64,000 bases of DNA from Gammaproteobacteria bacterium HGW-Gammaproteobacteria-13 (GTDB taxonomy: Bacteria > Pseudomonadota > Gammaproteobacteria > Pseudomonadales > Pseudomonadaceae). Position 1 is the stretch's first letter. Each line of letters opens with the position of its first letter. Location: positions 248,001 through 312,000 of the forward strand of contig PGZH01000008.1 of the NCBI GenBank assembly GCA_002840155.1. The letters run 5' to 3'. The notes under the pieces were generated by a model. The model was not told where the DNA came from. It saw only the letters and a program-made list of their open reading frames with translations, and did no database searches. A program made the translations under genes and the position numbers. Positions 30,306 to 43,726 of this stretch are shown piece by piece.

Positions 30306-31841
30306 GTGAACCGGCCCACCCCCGTAAAACCCGATAATTTCTTTCTGCTGCTGTTCCAGGCCCTGCGCCAACGGCGCATCCCCCTGGCGCTGCGCATTGT
30401 CAGCCATAGCCTGTTGCTGGTGGCCCTGGCCCTGGTGATCTATGGCTGGGTGATCGGCATGCAGTTCAAGCACGCCATGCAGCAACAGGCCGAAGCCCTG
30501 GGCACCAGCCTGATTACCCAGACCGCAGCCTCGGCGACCGAGCTGCTGGTGTCCAACGACATCCTCAGCCTCAACGTGCTGCTGAATAATCTAGTGAAGA
30601 ACCCGCTGGTGGCCCACGCCGCCATCTACAGCGTGGACAACCGCATCCTCGCCGAGGCAGGTTCGCGCCCAAGCAAAAGCATGCTCGGCGAAACCGAGGG
30701 ACTGTATTCGACGCCCATCACCTTCCAGGAGGTGATTGCCGGACAACTGCGTATCAGCCTGGATATGCAGCAATTCCAGCAACCGATGACTATCAGCCTG
30801 CAGAGCATGGGCATTCTCAGCTTGATTCTGCTGGCCCTGACCCTGTCCTTGAGCATGCGCCTGGGCCGGCATATCTCCACGCCGCTGCTGCAACTGCGGG
30901 TATGGCTGCGTGACCCGGATGACCCTGCACCAGGCGCCGGCCGCCAGGATGAAATCGGCGACCTGGCGCGCCAGCTGCAAGCACGCCTGGTGCCGGAAAA
31001 GCCTGCGCTACCAGAGGAGCAGGAAGAGCCGCTCTACGACGACCAGCCGGTAACCCAGGACGATGACGACTACCTACCGGAATCCTTCGATGATGAGCCG
31101 GACTTCGAAGTGCGCGACCTGCACGATGAGCGCTTCGATGAGCGAGACGAATTGCTCGAGCCGCTGCATAGCGATGACCAGCCATACGCAGACAGCGCAG
31201 TGGACGATCCATTCTCCGAGCTGCGCGAGCAGCCCGAGCATGAGCCGGCGCCAGCACCCGTGATCCGCCAGCCGCTGCCCAGTGCCGTACTGGCGATCCA
31301 GCTGGGCGCGCAAGAGCAGCTGCGCCGCCTGCCGCGCAGTCGCTTGATGGAGTTGCTGCAGCGTTACCGTGACTGCCTGGACCGCGCCGCCAACCTGTAC
31401 CAGGGCGAGCTGCATACCCTCAGCGACGGCAGCAGCCTGATGCTGTTTCACCAGCTGGATATTGGTGAGGACTACCTGACCCACGCCATCTGCTGCGGCG
31501 AACTGATGCGCGCCCTCGGTCACGCCCTGCAGATCGAGGTGGCGGACAGCGGCATCACCCTGCAATTGCAGCTTGGCCTGACCCTGGGTGAAAACCTCAG
31601 TGACCTTAGCCAGGGCGACCTGTTGCTCAGTGAAACGGCGCAGAACGCCCTGGCGCTGTCACAGCACAGCCGCAACCTGCTGCTGGTCGAGCGCAGTATT
31701 GCTGACGACGCCCTGGTCAGCCAGCGTGCGCGCATTCGCGCCATCGCCAGCCCGCAAGGCGCTTGCTGCGTGGAACGCCTGCTGGAGCCCTACCCATCAC
31801 TGCTCGAGCGCCAACTGGCGCGCATGCACGAAAACCATTAA
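30306..31841 (+). CDS. Smp/YtjB-like membrane sensor with a degenerate cyclase-like domain
   Basis: 511 residues from a GTG. Membrane helices at about 33-52 and 164-184 enclose a periplasmic domain (about 55-162) like Smp/YtjB, which is also divergent from serB in enterobacteria. A HAMP-like segment (about 185-230) is followed by an acidic low-complexity linker (about 235-318, rich in Asp, Glu and Pro). The C-terminal region (about 326-480) has the pattern of a class III nucleotide cyclase: ELLQRYRDCLDRAANLYQG, LSDGSSLMLF and LQLGLTLGEN. The first metal Asp is missing, so it is probably not active. This assignment is my own reading. Confidence 0.6.
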   Translation: MNRPTPVKPDNFFLLLFQALRQRRIPLALRIVSHSLLLVALALVIYGWVIGMQFKHAMQQQAEALGTSLITQTAASATELLVSNDILSLNVLLNNLVKNPLVAHAAIYSVDNRILAEAGSRPSKSMLGETEGLYSTPITFQEVIAGQLRISLDMQQFQQPMTISLQSMGILSLILLALTLSLSMRLGRHISTPLLQLRVWLRDPDDPAPGAGRQDEIGDLARQLQARLVPEKPALPEEQEEPLYDDQPVTQDDDDYLPESFDDEPDFEVRDLHDERFDERDELLEPLHSDDQPYADSAVDDPFSELREQPEHEPAPAPVIRQPLPSAVLAIQLGAQEQLRRLPRSRLMELLQRYRDCLDRAANLYQGELHTLSDGSSLMLFHQLDIGEDYLTHAICCGELMRALGHALQIEVADSGITLQLQLGLTLGENLSDLSQGDLLLSETAQNALALSQHSRNLLLVERSIADDALVSQRARIRAIASPQGACCVERLLEPYPSLLERQLARMHENH

Positions 31842-31860
31842 GCCGACCCAAGAAAAAGCC

Positions 31861-31873
31861 CGCCTGATTGGCG
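31861..31873. repeat. Left 13-bp target-site duplication
   Basis: CGCCTGATTGGCG is identical to 32049-32061 and directly flanks the inserted element. The sequence is the apex of the interrupted terminator hairpin. Confidence 0.8.
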
Positions 31874-32048
31874 TAATGCTGTTCACATAAGAAAAATGCC
31901 GCTTCGCCCTTGCCAGGGAAGCGGCATTTCTTTGTGCTCACCACCGTAGGATGGGTGCTAACCCATCAAAAAGACTTAGAGCGAGGAAGATTTCAAAGCC
32001 CGCCGCTCTATAGGGCGTAAAGCGGCCCCACTTAACTGAACAGCATTG
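31874..32048. mobile_element. 175-bp miniature inverted-repeat element in a terminator
   Basis: Imperfect 18-bp terminal inverted repeats (15/18 match: TAATGCTGTTCACATAAG at the left and CAATGCTGTTCAGTTAAG reading in from the right), flanked by a 13-bp direct repeat. It encodes no protein. It carries a nested hairpin that can terminate both ways (31892-31932: AAATGCCGCTTC/GAAGCGGCATTT) and the GTAGGATGGGT motif. The non-coding size, inverted ends and duplication fit a MITE mobilised by a transposase encoded elsewhere. The TIR recalls IS4-family ends from memory only. Confidence 0.75.
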
Positions 32049-32061
32049 CGCCTGATTGGCG
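32049..32061. repeat. Right 13-bp target-site duplication
   Basis: Second copy of CGCCTGATTGGCG, immediately after the right terminal repeat of the element; the rest of the split terminator arm follows. Confidence 0.8.
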
Positions 32062-32080
32062 GGCTTTTTCTTGGCGGCGC

Positions 32081-32785
32081 TTAGAAGCGGAACACTTCAC
32101 CTTCATCACGCATTGGCTCAACCACCGGGATACGCGGTGGCGCAGGCGGTGCGGGCTTTACCGGCGCAGGCTTGCGCGGCGGCTCGGCCACCACCGGTAC
32201 AGGTTTGCCGTGGGTTTCGACGGCTACCGCCAGCTGCTCAACCAACTGCTGTACCACCAGGCTCTGCGCCCGTACCTGATCGACGATGGTGCCGCTGTGG
32301 GCTTGCTCCAGACGCACCAGACGCCCATCGAGCAGCTTGCCGTCGGCACCCGCCAGGCGCCACTGCGCTTCCAGCACGGCCGGGCGCTGCGGACCGGAAT
32401 CCAGACGGGTAATCGACAGCCCCAGGCGCACCTGCGGCACAAAGCCGACGGTGGCCGGTGCCAGCACCAAGCGCTGACTGTCCAGACGCGAGGCCAGCTG
32501 ACGCAGCAGCTGCTGATCAATATCGGCAGCCAAGCTGCCGGCCCAGCGCGCATCCTCGGCGGCGGTCAGGCTGCCGTCGGTCTGACGCTGCAACAGCGCC
32601 TCGCGCTGCAGGTAATCGGCAATCGCCACCGGCCCGAGCAGCACGGCAATGCCTTGCTCGGCGGCGGGAACGCGAATATCACCACTATCGAGCTGGTACA
32701 GCGGCGCTTGCTGGTAACGCGTACAACCCGCCAGGCCAAGCACGCCGGCCAGCAGCAGAATTCCGGGGAAACGCAGTGCAGTCAT
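32081..32785 (-). CDS. PqiC/YmbA-type lipoprotein
   Basis: A lipoprotein signal peptide ends in LLAGVLGLAGC, with Cys at about residue 21 from the ATG chosen. The body (RYQQAPLYQLDSGDI, then DYLQREALLQRQ) resembles the ABC-type transport auxiliary lipoprotein family (PqiC/YmbA), which works with MCE-domain systems in lipid transport across the envelope. The C-terminal 50 residues are Pro/Lys-rich and unlike the family core. An ATG three codons upstream is also possible; neither has a clear ribosome-binding site. No MCE or ABC genes are adjacent. Confidence 0.75.
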   Translation of the reverse strand: MTALRFPGILLLAGVLGLAGCTRYQQAPLYQLDSGDIRVPAAEQGIAVLLGPVAIADYLQREALLQRQTDGSLTAAEDARWAGSLAADIDQQLLRQLASRLDSQRLVLAPATVGFVPQVRLGLSITRLDSGPQRPAVLEAQWRLAGADGKLLDGRLVRLEQAHSGTIVDQVRAQSLVVQQLVEQLAVAVETHGKPVPVVAEPPRKPAPVKPAPPAPPRIPVVEPMRDEGEVFRF

Positions 32786-32912
32786 CTCACTCATCCAGCC
32801 GGCCAGTCTGCCGGCGTGCATACACATTAGGTGCCGGCGGGTCGCTTGCGTGACCCGCCTTACGGCCGCGTATCATCCTTGAAAGCCGCTCGCGACTCCA
32901 GCGCAGCACTCG

Positions 32913-35171
32913 CTAGCCCTGGGCCTCGACCAACAGGCTGTCGACGCGCTGGAAGCCGCGCGGCAGCTTGTTACCACGCCGCCCACGCTCGCCTTTGTAG
33001 TGTTCCAGGTCATCGGCTTTCAGCGACAGGGTACGCTTGCCGGCCTGCAATACCAGCGTCGCGCCGACCGGCAGCACGGCCAGATCGGTGAGATATTCCT
33101 CACGCGACGCAACCCGCTCACCCGGAATACCGATGATCTTGTTGCCTTTACCTTTACCCAGTTGCGGCAGATCGCGCACCGGGAACAGCAGCAGGCGGCC
33201 TTCGGTGGTCACTGCGGCCAGCCAGTCTTCTTCGCGATTGGCCAACGGCTTCGGCGGCACCACCAGGGCGCCAGTTGGCAGGCTGAGCAATGCCTTGCCG
33301 GCCTTGTTCTTCGCTTGCAGGTCTTCGCCTTTGACCACAAAGCCGTAGCCAGCATCGGAAGCAATCACATACAACGCATTGTCATCCGGCAGCAGCACGC
33401 ACTCGAAGGTCGCTCCCGGCGGCGGCGTCAGGCGTCCGGTCAACGGCTCGCCCTGGCCACGGGCGGATGGCAGCGAATGCGCGGCCAGCGAGTAGCTGCG
33501 CCCGGTCGAGTCGATAAATACCGCGTACTGATTCGAGCGGCCTGGCGCAGCGGTCTTGAAGCCATCACCGGCCTTGTACGAGAGGCCAGTGGCGTCGATA
33601 TCGTGGCCCTTGGCGCAGCGTACCCAGCCCTTTTCCGAGATCACCACAGTGACCGGCTCAGTCGGCATCAGCTCGGTTTCGCTCAGCGCCTTGGCTTCTG
33701 CGCGGGCAACAATCGGCGAACGACGGTCGTCGCCGTACTTCTCGGCGTCGGCCAGAATTTCCTGGCGCACCAGCTTCTTCAGCTTGGTTTCACTACCCAG
33801 CAGGGCCAGCAGCTTGTCGCGCTCCTTGGCCAGCTCGTCCTGCTCGCCACGGATCTGCATTTCCTCAAGCCGCGCAAGCTGGCGCAGGCGGGTCTCAAGA
33901 ATGTACTCGGCCTGAATCTCGGTCAGGCCGAAGCGCTCCATCAGCACTGGCTTGGGCGAGTCCTCGGTGCGGATGATGCGAATAACTTCGTCGAGGTTGA
34001 GGAAGGCAATCAAACGGCCTTCCAACAGGTGCAAGCGATGCTCGACCTTGTCTAGACGGAACTGCAAGCGGCGACGTACGGTGCCGACGCGGTACAGCAA
34101 CCACTCAGTGAGCAGGGTGCGCAGGTCTTTTACCGAAGGTTTACCGTCCAGACCAATCACGTTGGTGTTGACCCGGTAGCTGGACTCCAGCTCGGTGGTG
34201 GCGAACAGGTGCTGCATCAGCTCATCGGCATCCACCCGGTTGGAGCGCGGGATGATCACAATGCGGCATGGATGCTCGTGGTCCGATTCATCGCGTAGGT
34301 CGGCGACCATCGGCAGCTTTTTCGCCTGCATCTGCGCGGCGATTTGCTCCAGCACCTTGGCCCCGGAGACCTGATGCGGCAGCGAGGTGACCACGATATC
34401 GCCGTCCTCGACGCGATACACGGCGCGCATACGCACCGAGCCCTTGCCGGTCTCATAGATTTTCAGCAGGTCGCTGCGTGGGGTGATGATTTCCGCTTCG
34501 GTCGGATAGTCCGGGCCGAGGATATGCTCACAGAGCTGCTCGACCGTGGCATTTGGCTCATCGAGCAGGCGAATGCAGGCTGTCGCGACCTCGCGCAGGT
34601 TATGCGGCGGCACGTCGGTGGCCATGCCCACGGCGATACCGGTGGTGCCGTTGAGCAGAATATTCGGCAGACGCGCTGGCAGGGTCGCCGGCTCATTCAG
34701 GGTGCCGTCGAAGTTCGGCACCCAGTCCACGGTGCCCTGGCCCAGCTCGGTGAGCAGCACTTCCGAGTAACGCGACAAGCGCGCCTCGGTGTAACGCATG
34801 GCGGCGAAGGACTTGGGATCATCCGGCGCACCCCAGTTGCCCTGGCCGTCGACCAGGGTGTAGCGGTAGCTGAACGGCTGCGCCATCAACACCATGGCTT
34901 CGTAACAGGCGCTGTCGCCGTGCGGGTGGAACTTACCGAGCACGTCACCGACGGTACGCGCCGACTTCTTGTGCTTGGAGTCGGCGTCCAGGCCCAGCTC
35001 GCTCATGGCGTAGACAATGCGCCGCTGCACGGGCTTCAAGCCGTCGCCGATATGCGGCAGCGCGCGGTCCATGATCACGTACATGGAGTAATTGAGGTAA
35101 GCCTGCTCGGTAAAATCGGCAAGGGAGCGGCGTTCAACACCGTCCAGGCTCAAATCGAGGGATTCGCTCAT
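32913..35171 (-). CDS. parC: DNA topoisomerase IV subunit A
   Basis: Cuts and rejoins DNA to separate linked chromosomes. The catalytic Tyr lies in [11 protein letters not shown]. The quinolone-determining region [11 protein letters not shown] has Ser at 87 and Glu at 91, the susceptible form in P. aeruginosa numbering. The C-terminal beta-pinwheel domain is short. There are 752 residues. It is in a block with parE, separated by two small genes. Confidence 0.98.
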   Translation of the reverse strand: MSESLDLSLDGVERRSLADFTEQAYLNYSMYVIMDRALPHIGDGLKPVQRRIVYAMSELGLDADSKHKKSARTVGDVLGKFHPHGDSACYEAMVLMAQPFSYRYTLVDGQGNWGAPDDPKSFAAMRYTEARLSRYSEVLLTELGQGTVDWVPNFDGTLNEPATLPARLPNILLNGTTGIAVGMATDVPPHNLREVATACIRLLDEPNATVEQLCEHILGPDYPTEAEIITPRSDLLKIYETGKGSVRMRAVYRVEDGDIVVTSLPHQVSGAKVLEQIAAQMQAKKLPMVADLRDESDHEHPCRIVIIPRSNRVDADELMQHLFATTELESSYRVNTNVIGLDGKPSVKDLRTLLTEWLLYRVGTVRRRLQFRLDKVEHRLHLLEGRLIAFLNLDEVIRIIRTEDSPKPVLMERFGLTEIQAEYILETRLRQLARLEEMQIRGEQDELAKERDKLLALLGSETKLKKLVRQEILADAEKYGDDRRSPIVARAEAKALSETELMPTEPVTVVISEKGWVRCAKGHDIDATGLSYKAGDGFKTAAPGRSNQYAVFIDSTGRSYSLAAHSLPSARGQGEPLTGRLTPPPGATFECVLLPDDNALYVIASDAGYGFVVKGEDLQAKNKAGKALLSLPTGALVVPPKPLANREEDWLAAVTTEGRLLLFPVRDLPQLGKGKGNKIIGIPGERVASREEYLTDLAVLPVGATLVLQAGKRTLSLKADDLEHYKGERGRRGNKLPRGFQRVDSLLVEAQG

Positions 35172-35178
35172 GCGTGCC

Positions 35179-35703
35179 TCATTGCAAGGTGGATTGGCGC
35201 AGCATCAAGGTGCCGCCGCGCTGGGTAAACTCGAGTTGTTTCAGGGCACTCATGCCCAGTAATACGTCATCGCCGCCCATGCCGGGGGCGATCAAAGCCT
35301 CTACGTCGGTCAGCACGATATCGCCCAGCTGCAAGCGTTCCAGCCGCGTGCGATGGGCCGTGGCGCGGCCATTGGCGGTGCTGATGGTGATTGCCGCGCC
35401 GGCTTGCAAACCCAGGCGCTGCGCTACCTCGGTCGGCACCGCGACTTGCGTCGCACCGGTGTCGAGAAGGAAGGTCACTTCCTCACCATTGATCTTGCCG
35501 CCGGCCATATAGTGGCCCTGGCGACTGCTGGCCAGGTGCACTTCGACATAGCCGCTGCCATGCAGCGACTCAGGCGTGCGATTGGGATTGCGCTGAGCGC
35601 CTTCCCAGTCGCCGAAGAACTTAGTCGCCAGCAGCAAAGCCGCGCCCCAGGCCAGCACCAGCATCACTCGCCCGGCACGCTTGCCTGCAGGCTGCTCGCT
35701 CAC
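35179..35703 (-). CDS. Retropepsin-like aspartic protease family protein
   Basis: N-terminal membrane anchor (about residues 12-28), then a periplasmic domain with [17 protein letters not shown] is the catalytic motif of retroviral-type aspartic proteases, and [13 protein letters not shown] matches the second conserved part of the family (clan AA, TIGR02281 type). There are 174 residues. The GTG start overlaps the TGA of the upstream gene by four bases, so the two are translationally coupled. The substrate is unknown. Confidence 0.85.
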   Translation of the reverse strand: MSEQPAGKRAGRVMLVLAWGAALLLATKFFGDWEGAQRNPNRTPESLHGSGYVEVHLASSRQGHYMAGGKINGEEVTFLLDTGATQVAVPTEVAQRLGLQAGAAITISTANGRATAHRTRLERLQLGDIVLTDVEALIAPGMGGDDVLLGMSALKQLEFTQRGGTLMLRQSTLQ

Positions 35704-36682
35704 GGCTTGCTACCCCAGCCGCCTTTAGGTGCGGTAAAGCGCCAGATAATCGGCCGTGATTCACCGTCGGCGCGGCTGAAGCGACCATTATCAACGCCGA
35801 CCCAAGCGCCGTCCTGATCCACCCACAACGCCTCGGCCAGACCATAGGACGGCGGATAGAGGCGCTCCGGGGTCAGCGCCTCGGCGGCAAACGACCAGCA
35901 CTTCTCGACCTGACCATTGCTCAGGCTGCGTCGACAGATGCGGTGCGCCTGGCGCTCAAGGGTGAAGAGCTTTTCGTTATGGAAGGCCAGACCGGAGAAG
36001 TCCCGCGGCTGCTCTTTCGCGCCCAGCTGCTCGGGCGCGGGCTCGGTGCCCGCCTCGCTGAACAACACGCAGCCACCGGTGCAACGCCAGATGGCGCGCT
36101 GCCTGTGCACCACCAGCAAACCACGGCGCATGCGCTCGGCCGCCAGGTACAAGCGCTCGCCAGCCGGATCGACGGCAATGCCTTCAAACAGCGAGTTGTA
36201 GTGCAACAACATGCCACTGGCGCGCGCCTGACGTAGCAGGCCCTGAGGCAATTTCAGCCAATTGGGCTCACCCATAACCGGTAACTGCAGCACGGCCGCC
36301 TTGGCCTCACTGACCAGGTAGCGGTTGCCGGCGGCGTCACAACTGATGCCCTCGAAATCCAGCTCGCCCCCGCGCACCAGGCCGGCAGCCCAGCTGCGCA
36401 TACGCAGCCCCCAGGGCAAACGCGCATCCGGTGCAGGCGGCGCGACAAAGGTCTCGGCCGTGGCCTGCCACTGCGACTCGTCGGATTCCAGGCGATACAG
36501 CTGCTGATCATCACGGTCGGAAACCGCCCACAACGCGCTATCGCACCAAGCCAACCCGGACAAGTTGCCGCCAGTGACGCCACTGACCGCTTGCTCGTTG
36601 AGCAGTTTCAGCTCTTCCAACGCCGCCGCGCTCGCCAGCAAGGGTGAGCAAAGCAATAGGCAGACAGCCAACAGCCGCTGCA

Positions 36683-36683
<1 letters not shown>
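35700..36683 (-). CDS. Esterase-like activity of phytase family protein
   Basis: A signal peptide (about residues 1-19) leads into a beta-propeller-like protein with the start LSGLAWCDSALWAVSDRDD, ELDFEGISCDAAGNRYLVSE and SLFEGIAVDPAGERLYLA. These repeat motifs fit PF13449. It is probably periplasmic, and its function is unknown. There are 327 residues. The ATG overlaps the parE stop codon (TGATG), so it is coupled to parE and to the protease-like gene after it. Confidence 0.75.
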
Positions 36684-38602
<1,919 letters not shown>

Positions 38603-39214
38603 TCAATTGAGAGCGGAAAAGTCGATATCCTGCCACAGATGGCGTGGAATACCGGCGAAAGCGAAAAGCATCGGCAGACGCTCGGCAAAACCCTGAAAGC
38701 CGTGATCGCCGCCGGCCTGGATACGCAGCGCGCAGGCGCGGTAATAGCTCTGGGCATCGCGATAATCGAGGGTTTCGTCGGCGGTCTGCAGCCACACCTG
38801 ATAGCGCGCCGGGTCTTGCAGCGCCAGCACATCCAGTTCGGCCAAGGCCGTTACATGGTCGGCCGTCAGCTCCCAGGTCTCATCGCTGTAGTAGTTCTTC
38901 TGCGGGCCCAGGTAGCCGTCGAAGCGCAGGTGCGGGCGCACGGCGGGATTGATCAGCAGCGCCGGCAACCCATGGCGCTCGGCCAAGTGGGTCGCATAGT
39001 AGCCGCCCAGGGAGCTGCCAACCAGCACGGGCCGACCAAGCTCAGCAATCAGCGCTTCGAGCTGGGCAATCGCCTGGCGTGGATGGTGATGCAACGCCGG
39101 CACCCGCAGCTGCGCGGCCAGGCCCAGCTGCGCCATGGCGCGCTGCAACTGGCTGGCTTTGAGCGAAGCCGGCGAGCTGTTAAGCCCGTGGATGTAGAGA
39201 ATGGATGTGGTCAT
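38603..39214 (-). CDS. YqiA/YcfP-type alpha/beta-fold hydrolase
   Basis: Start TSILYIHGLNSSP (oxyanion region) and VGSSLGGYYATHL (nucleophile Ser in GxSxG) mark an alpha/beta hydrolase of the YqiA esterase family. A C-terminal His (GGDHGFQGF) completes the triad. There are 203 residues. It is 15 bases upstream of parE and downstream of cpdA, the same order as yqiA-parE in E. coli. The natural substrate is unknown. Confidence 0.88.
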   Translation of the reverse strand: MTTSILYIHGLNSSPASLKASQLQRAMAQLGLAAQLRVPALHHHPRQAIAQLEALIAELGRPVLVGSSLGGYYATHLAERHGLPALLINPAVRPHLRFDGYLGPQKNYYSDETWELTADHVTALAELDVLALQDPARYQVWLQTADETLDYRDAQSYYRACALRIQAGGDHGFQGFAERLPMLFAFAGIPRHLWQDIDFSALN

Positions 39215-39278
39215 GGGGCGGGAGGCTAACCGGTTGCGGCGACCGGCTGCAACCGGTTAGCCAGGCACTGCAAAGACC

Positions 39279-40100
39279 TTAGTAGCCTTTGATGGTGTAA
39301 TCGATTTCGAACTTGATCCCGGTAACCCGCGACACACCAGTTTCCAGGCGGCCATCGTCAAATAGGCGCAGCCAGCGATAGCCCGGCGCAGTTTTATCCA
39401 CCTGAAACTCCTCGCTGCCCGGCGCAAACTGCACACAGGTCGAAGGCGACGCCAGCAAACGGATCGGACCGCGCTGCTGATCAAGCTCCTGATGGATATG
39501 CCCCCAGAGCACCGCACGCACCTGGCTGAAACGCTCGAGCACGGCAAACAGGGCATCCGGGTTGCGCAGACCGATGGGCTCCATCCATTTGCAACCGATG
39601 GACACCGGATGGTGATGCAGGCAGATCAGGTGATGACGATCCGGCGCTTCGCTTAGCGCGCGCTCCAGCAAGGCAAGCTGCTGTTCGTTGAGGTAACCGG
39701 GCACGGCACCGGGGATCGAGGAGTCGAGCAGGGTCACGCGCCAGTTGCCCAGATCAATCACCGGCTCCAGCAGATCACTGCCGACGCAGGCCGCCTGCAT
39801 GGCAGGCACTTCATCATGGTTACCGGGGAACCAGCGCGCGGGCGCGGGGATGGCAGCGGTCATCTCGCGGAAGCGCTGGTAGGACTCAGCGCTGCCGTCC
39901 TGCGAGAGGTCGCCACTGGCCAGGATCAGGTCGATCTGCGGTTGCTCCTGCAGCACACGCTCGATCACCCGCTGCAAGCTGTCCTGGGTATCCATGCCCA
40001 ATAGCTTGCCTGCCCCGTCGGCAAACAGGTGACTATCGGATAACTGCACCAGCAGTACCGAGCGATCAACAGCAGTGGTTTTAGTCGGCGCGCCCGGCAA
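39279..40100 (-). CDS. cpdA: 3',5'-cyclic-AMP phosphodiesterase CpdA
   Basis: Metallophosphoesterase that breaks down cAMP and so limits Vfr/CRP signalling. Metal motifs: QLSDSHLF, ASGDLSQDG, PGNHDE, LHHHPV and GHIHQE. There are 273 residues from a TTG; AAGGAG lies 6 bases before it, and no ATG is near the conserved start RSVLLVQLSDSH. The frame extends to 40202 but without a better site. It lies between yqiA and the DUF1249 gene. Confidence 0.93.
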   Translation of the reverse strand: MPGAPTKTTAVDRSVLLVQLSDSHLFADGAGKLLGMDTQDSLQRVIERVLQEQPQIDLILASGDLSQDGSAESYQRFREMTAAIPAPARWFPGNHDEVPAMQAACVGSDLLEPVIDLGNWRVTLLDSSIPGAVPGYLNEQQLALLERALSEAPDRHHLICLHHHPVSIGCKWMEPIGLRNPDALFAVLERFSQVRAVLWGHIHQELDQQRGPIRLLASPSTCVQFAPGSEEFQVDKTAPGYRWLRLFDDGRLETGVSRVTGIKFEIDYTIKGY

Positions 40101-40273
40101 GACCTTCTCCTTGAGCGGAATGCGTGAATTATGCTGGCTAGCCCTACGGGCGGTAAACCCGCTAAAGGGGAATAGATCACAGAACGTCCGCTGTAAATCC
40201 AACGCCCACCCTAAGGCTAGCGCGTATCGGAATAATGCGCCTGCGACTGATTATCGGCAGAACGTGGAAAAAC

Positions 40274-40732
40274 CTAACGCACGGGCGCCAGTTCGTGACC
40301 GCAGGCCAGGCAGTGGCTCAGCCACTCGCCGAGAAACAGATTGAGCTGGGTCTTCTCATCCGGCTGATGCATGGCGGCGTTGGGGTAGGGATAAATGCCG
40401 TGAAAACGCCGCGCACTCTGCGTGCCGACGACCTCGGCCATGCGCGCATCGTGATAGACCCGCACTTCCAGACGCGGCACCGGCAGCCAGGACAGGCTGT
40501 GTTCCTGGCGCACTTCGATGGTCGAGGTATAGGGGCAGGTTTCCAGCACCTCCAGGGCCAGCACGCCGAGCAGGTGTTCGCCCTGACTGAGAGCCACACG
40601 ACGAACCTGCTGCCGGCCATCCCCGCGCATGTCCGGCAGCAGTTGCAGCAGGCGCACATAGTTGAGTTCACAAGCGCTCTGCAGCTCGACCAGGTCGACC
40701 CGATAGCGCTCGCGCAGCAGATTCACGACCAC
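40274..40732 (-). CDS. DUF1249 (YqiB-like) protein
   Basis: A 152-residue protein with conserved AELNYVRL-like start (here SACELNYVRLLQLLPDM) and ARRFHGIYPYPN, as in the DUF1249/YqiB family between nudF and cpdA. Function unknown. It starts at a GTG that overlaps the nudF end by 10 bases; a second GTG two codons later is possible. The 173-base gap to cpdA has no clear feature. Confidence 0.85.
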   Translation of the reverse strand: MVVNLLRERYRVDLVELQSACELNYVRLLQLLPDMRGDGRQQVRRVALSQGEHLLGVLALEVLETCPYTSTIEVRQEHSLSWLPVPRLEVRVYHDARMAEVVGTQSARRFHGIYPYPNAAMHQPDEKTQLNLFLGEWLSHCLACGHELAPVR

Positions 40733-41322
40733 AACCCCCGCACTTCAGCGCGGTTCAGCGCCAACCACTGCAGGGCAATGATGCTGGCAGCATTGTCGAT
40801 CCGCCCGTCCTTCAAAGCATCCAGAGCATCTTCCAGCGGCCAGACGTGCACGCGGATGTCCTCGCCCTCTTCCGCCAAGCCATGCACGCCGCCGGCACCT
40901 TCACTATTACAACGGCCAACAAACAGGTGCACACGCTCATCCGAACCACCGGGGGACGGGTAGTACTGGGTAATCGGCCACAGCGAAGTCAACGGCAGAT
41001 TGGCCTCCTCCAGCGCCTCACGACGGGCGACCTCTTCAGGCTGCTCGTCCTTGTCAATCAAGCCGGCGACCAGCTCCAGCAGCCAGGGATTGATGCTTTT
41101 ATCCAGCGCACCGACGCGGAACTGTTCGATCAGCACCACGCAGTCGCGCTGCGGATCGTAGGGCAGCACGCACACCGCATCGTGGCGCACAAACAGCTCG
41201 CGGGTAAGCGCAGGACCCATGCCACCGGCAAACTGACGATGGCGCAAACGCAGCCGATCGAGCTTGTAGAAGCCGCTAAAGCAGGCCTCGCGCTCGATCA
41301 CTTCGACATCTTCTCGTTGCAT
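40723..41322 (-). CDS. nudF: ADP-ribose pyrophosphatase
   Basis: Nudix hydrolase that cuts ADP-ribose to AMP and ribose 5-phosphate. The Nudix box is GLIDKDEQPEEVARREALEE, followed by Ala-Asn. WLLELVAGL in front of it is typical of this subfamily. There are 199 residues. It is the first gene of the nudF-DUF1249-cpdA-yqiA block. Confidence 0.95.
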   Translation of the reverse strand: MQREDVEVIEREACFSGFYKLDRLRLRHRQFAGGMGPALTRELFVRHDAVCVLPYDPQRDCVVLIEQFRVGALDKSINPWLLELVAGLIDKDEQPEEVARREALEEANLPLTSLWPITQYYPSPGGSDERVHLFVGRCNSEGAGGVHGLAEEGEDIRVHVWPLEDALDALKDGRIDNAASIIALQWLALNRAEVRGLWS

Positions 41323-41343
41323 AACGCCCCCTGATTAACAGAA

Positions 41344-41361
41344 ACGGGCCCGAAGGCCCGT
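41344..41361 (-). terminator. Hairpin after thiC
   Basis: On the minus strand ACGGGCC, TTCG tetraloop, GGCCCGT, then TTCTGTT. It lies between thiC and nudF. A second hairpin (GCTGCGCC/GGCGCAGC, 41379-41400) precedes it, 10 bases after the thiC stop. Together they probably end the thiC transcript. Confidence 0.65.
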
Positions 41362-41410
41362 CCTAGTTGCATCCTATGCTGCGCCGAAACAGGGCGCAGC
41401 AAAAGCTCTA

Positions 41411-43496
<2,086 letters not shown>

Positions 43497-43509
43497 CAAG
43501 AACGCGGCC

Positions 43510-43539
43510 AGTCTAATCAACCCCAGCCAATAAAACCAA
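43510..43539 (-). promoter_or_regulatory. Candidate sigma-70 promoter of the thiC leader
   Basis: On the minus strand TTGGTT, 18 bases, TAGACT, which places the start just before the TPP riboswitch. It is a moderate match to the consensus. The rest of the gap to tolC (43540-43726) must hold the tolC promoter, but I see no clear one. Confidence 0.4.
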
Positions 43540-43726
43540 CTCGGGAGTCAATTTCTTATGACCCGCGCGTCGGAAAGTGACGAGAGTAGCCACTACAAAT
43601 AACCCGACAGGCAGAACACGCCATGGATTGTTGCAATCTACACTCATTCAGCCCCAGACAAATCTTGACCCTCTAGGCAGCGCCCCTATAGCCTTGCCGA
43701 TTACCGCCAAAATCAGGATCACACCC

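Larger units (their letters stand above)
31848..32074. terminator. Terminator hairpin split by an inserted element
   Basis: Removing the element and one copy of the 13-bp duplication leaves a perfect 17-bp stem: CCAAGAAAAAGCCCGCC (31848-31864) with GGCGGGCTTTTTCTTGG (32058-32074), loop TGATT. That is an ideal bidirectional terminator for the convergent genes on either side. The two arms are now about 190 bases apart. Confidence 0.8.

Noticed and set aside
34900-34945. Possible quinolone-resistance change in parC
   Set aside because: Residues 87 and 91 are Ser and Glu, the susceptible type.
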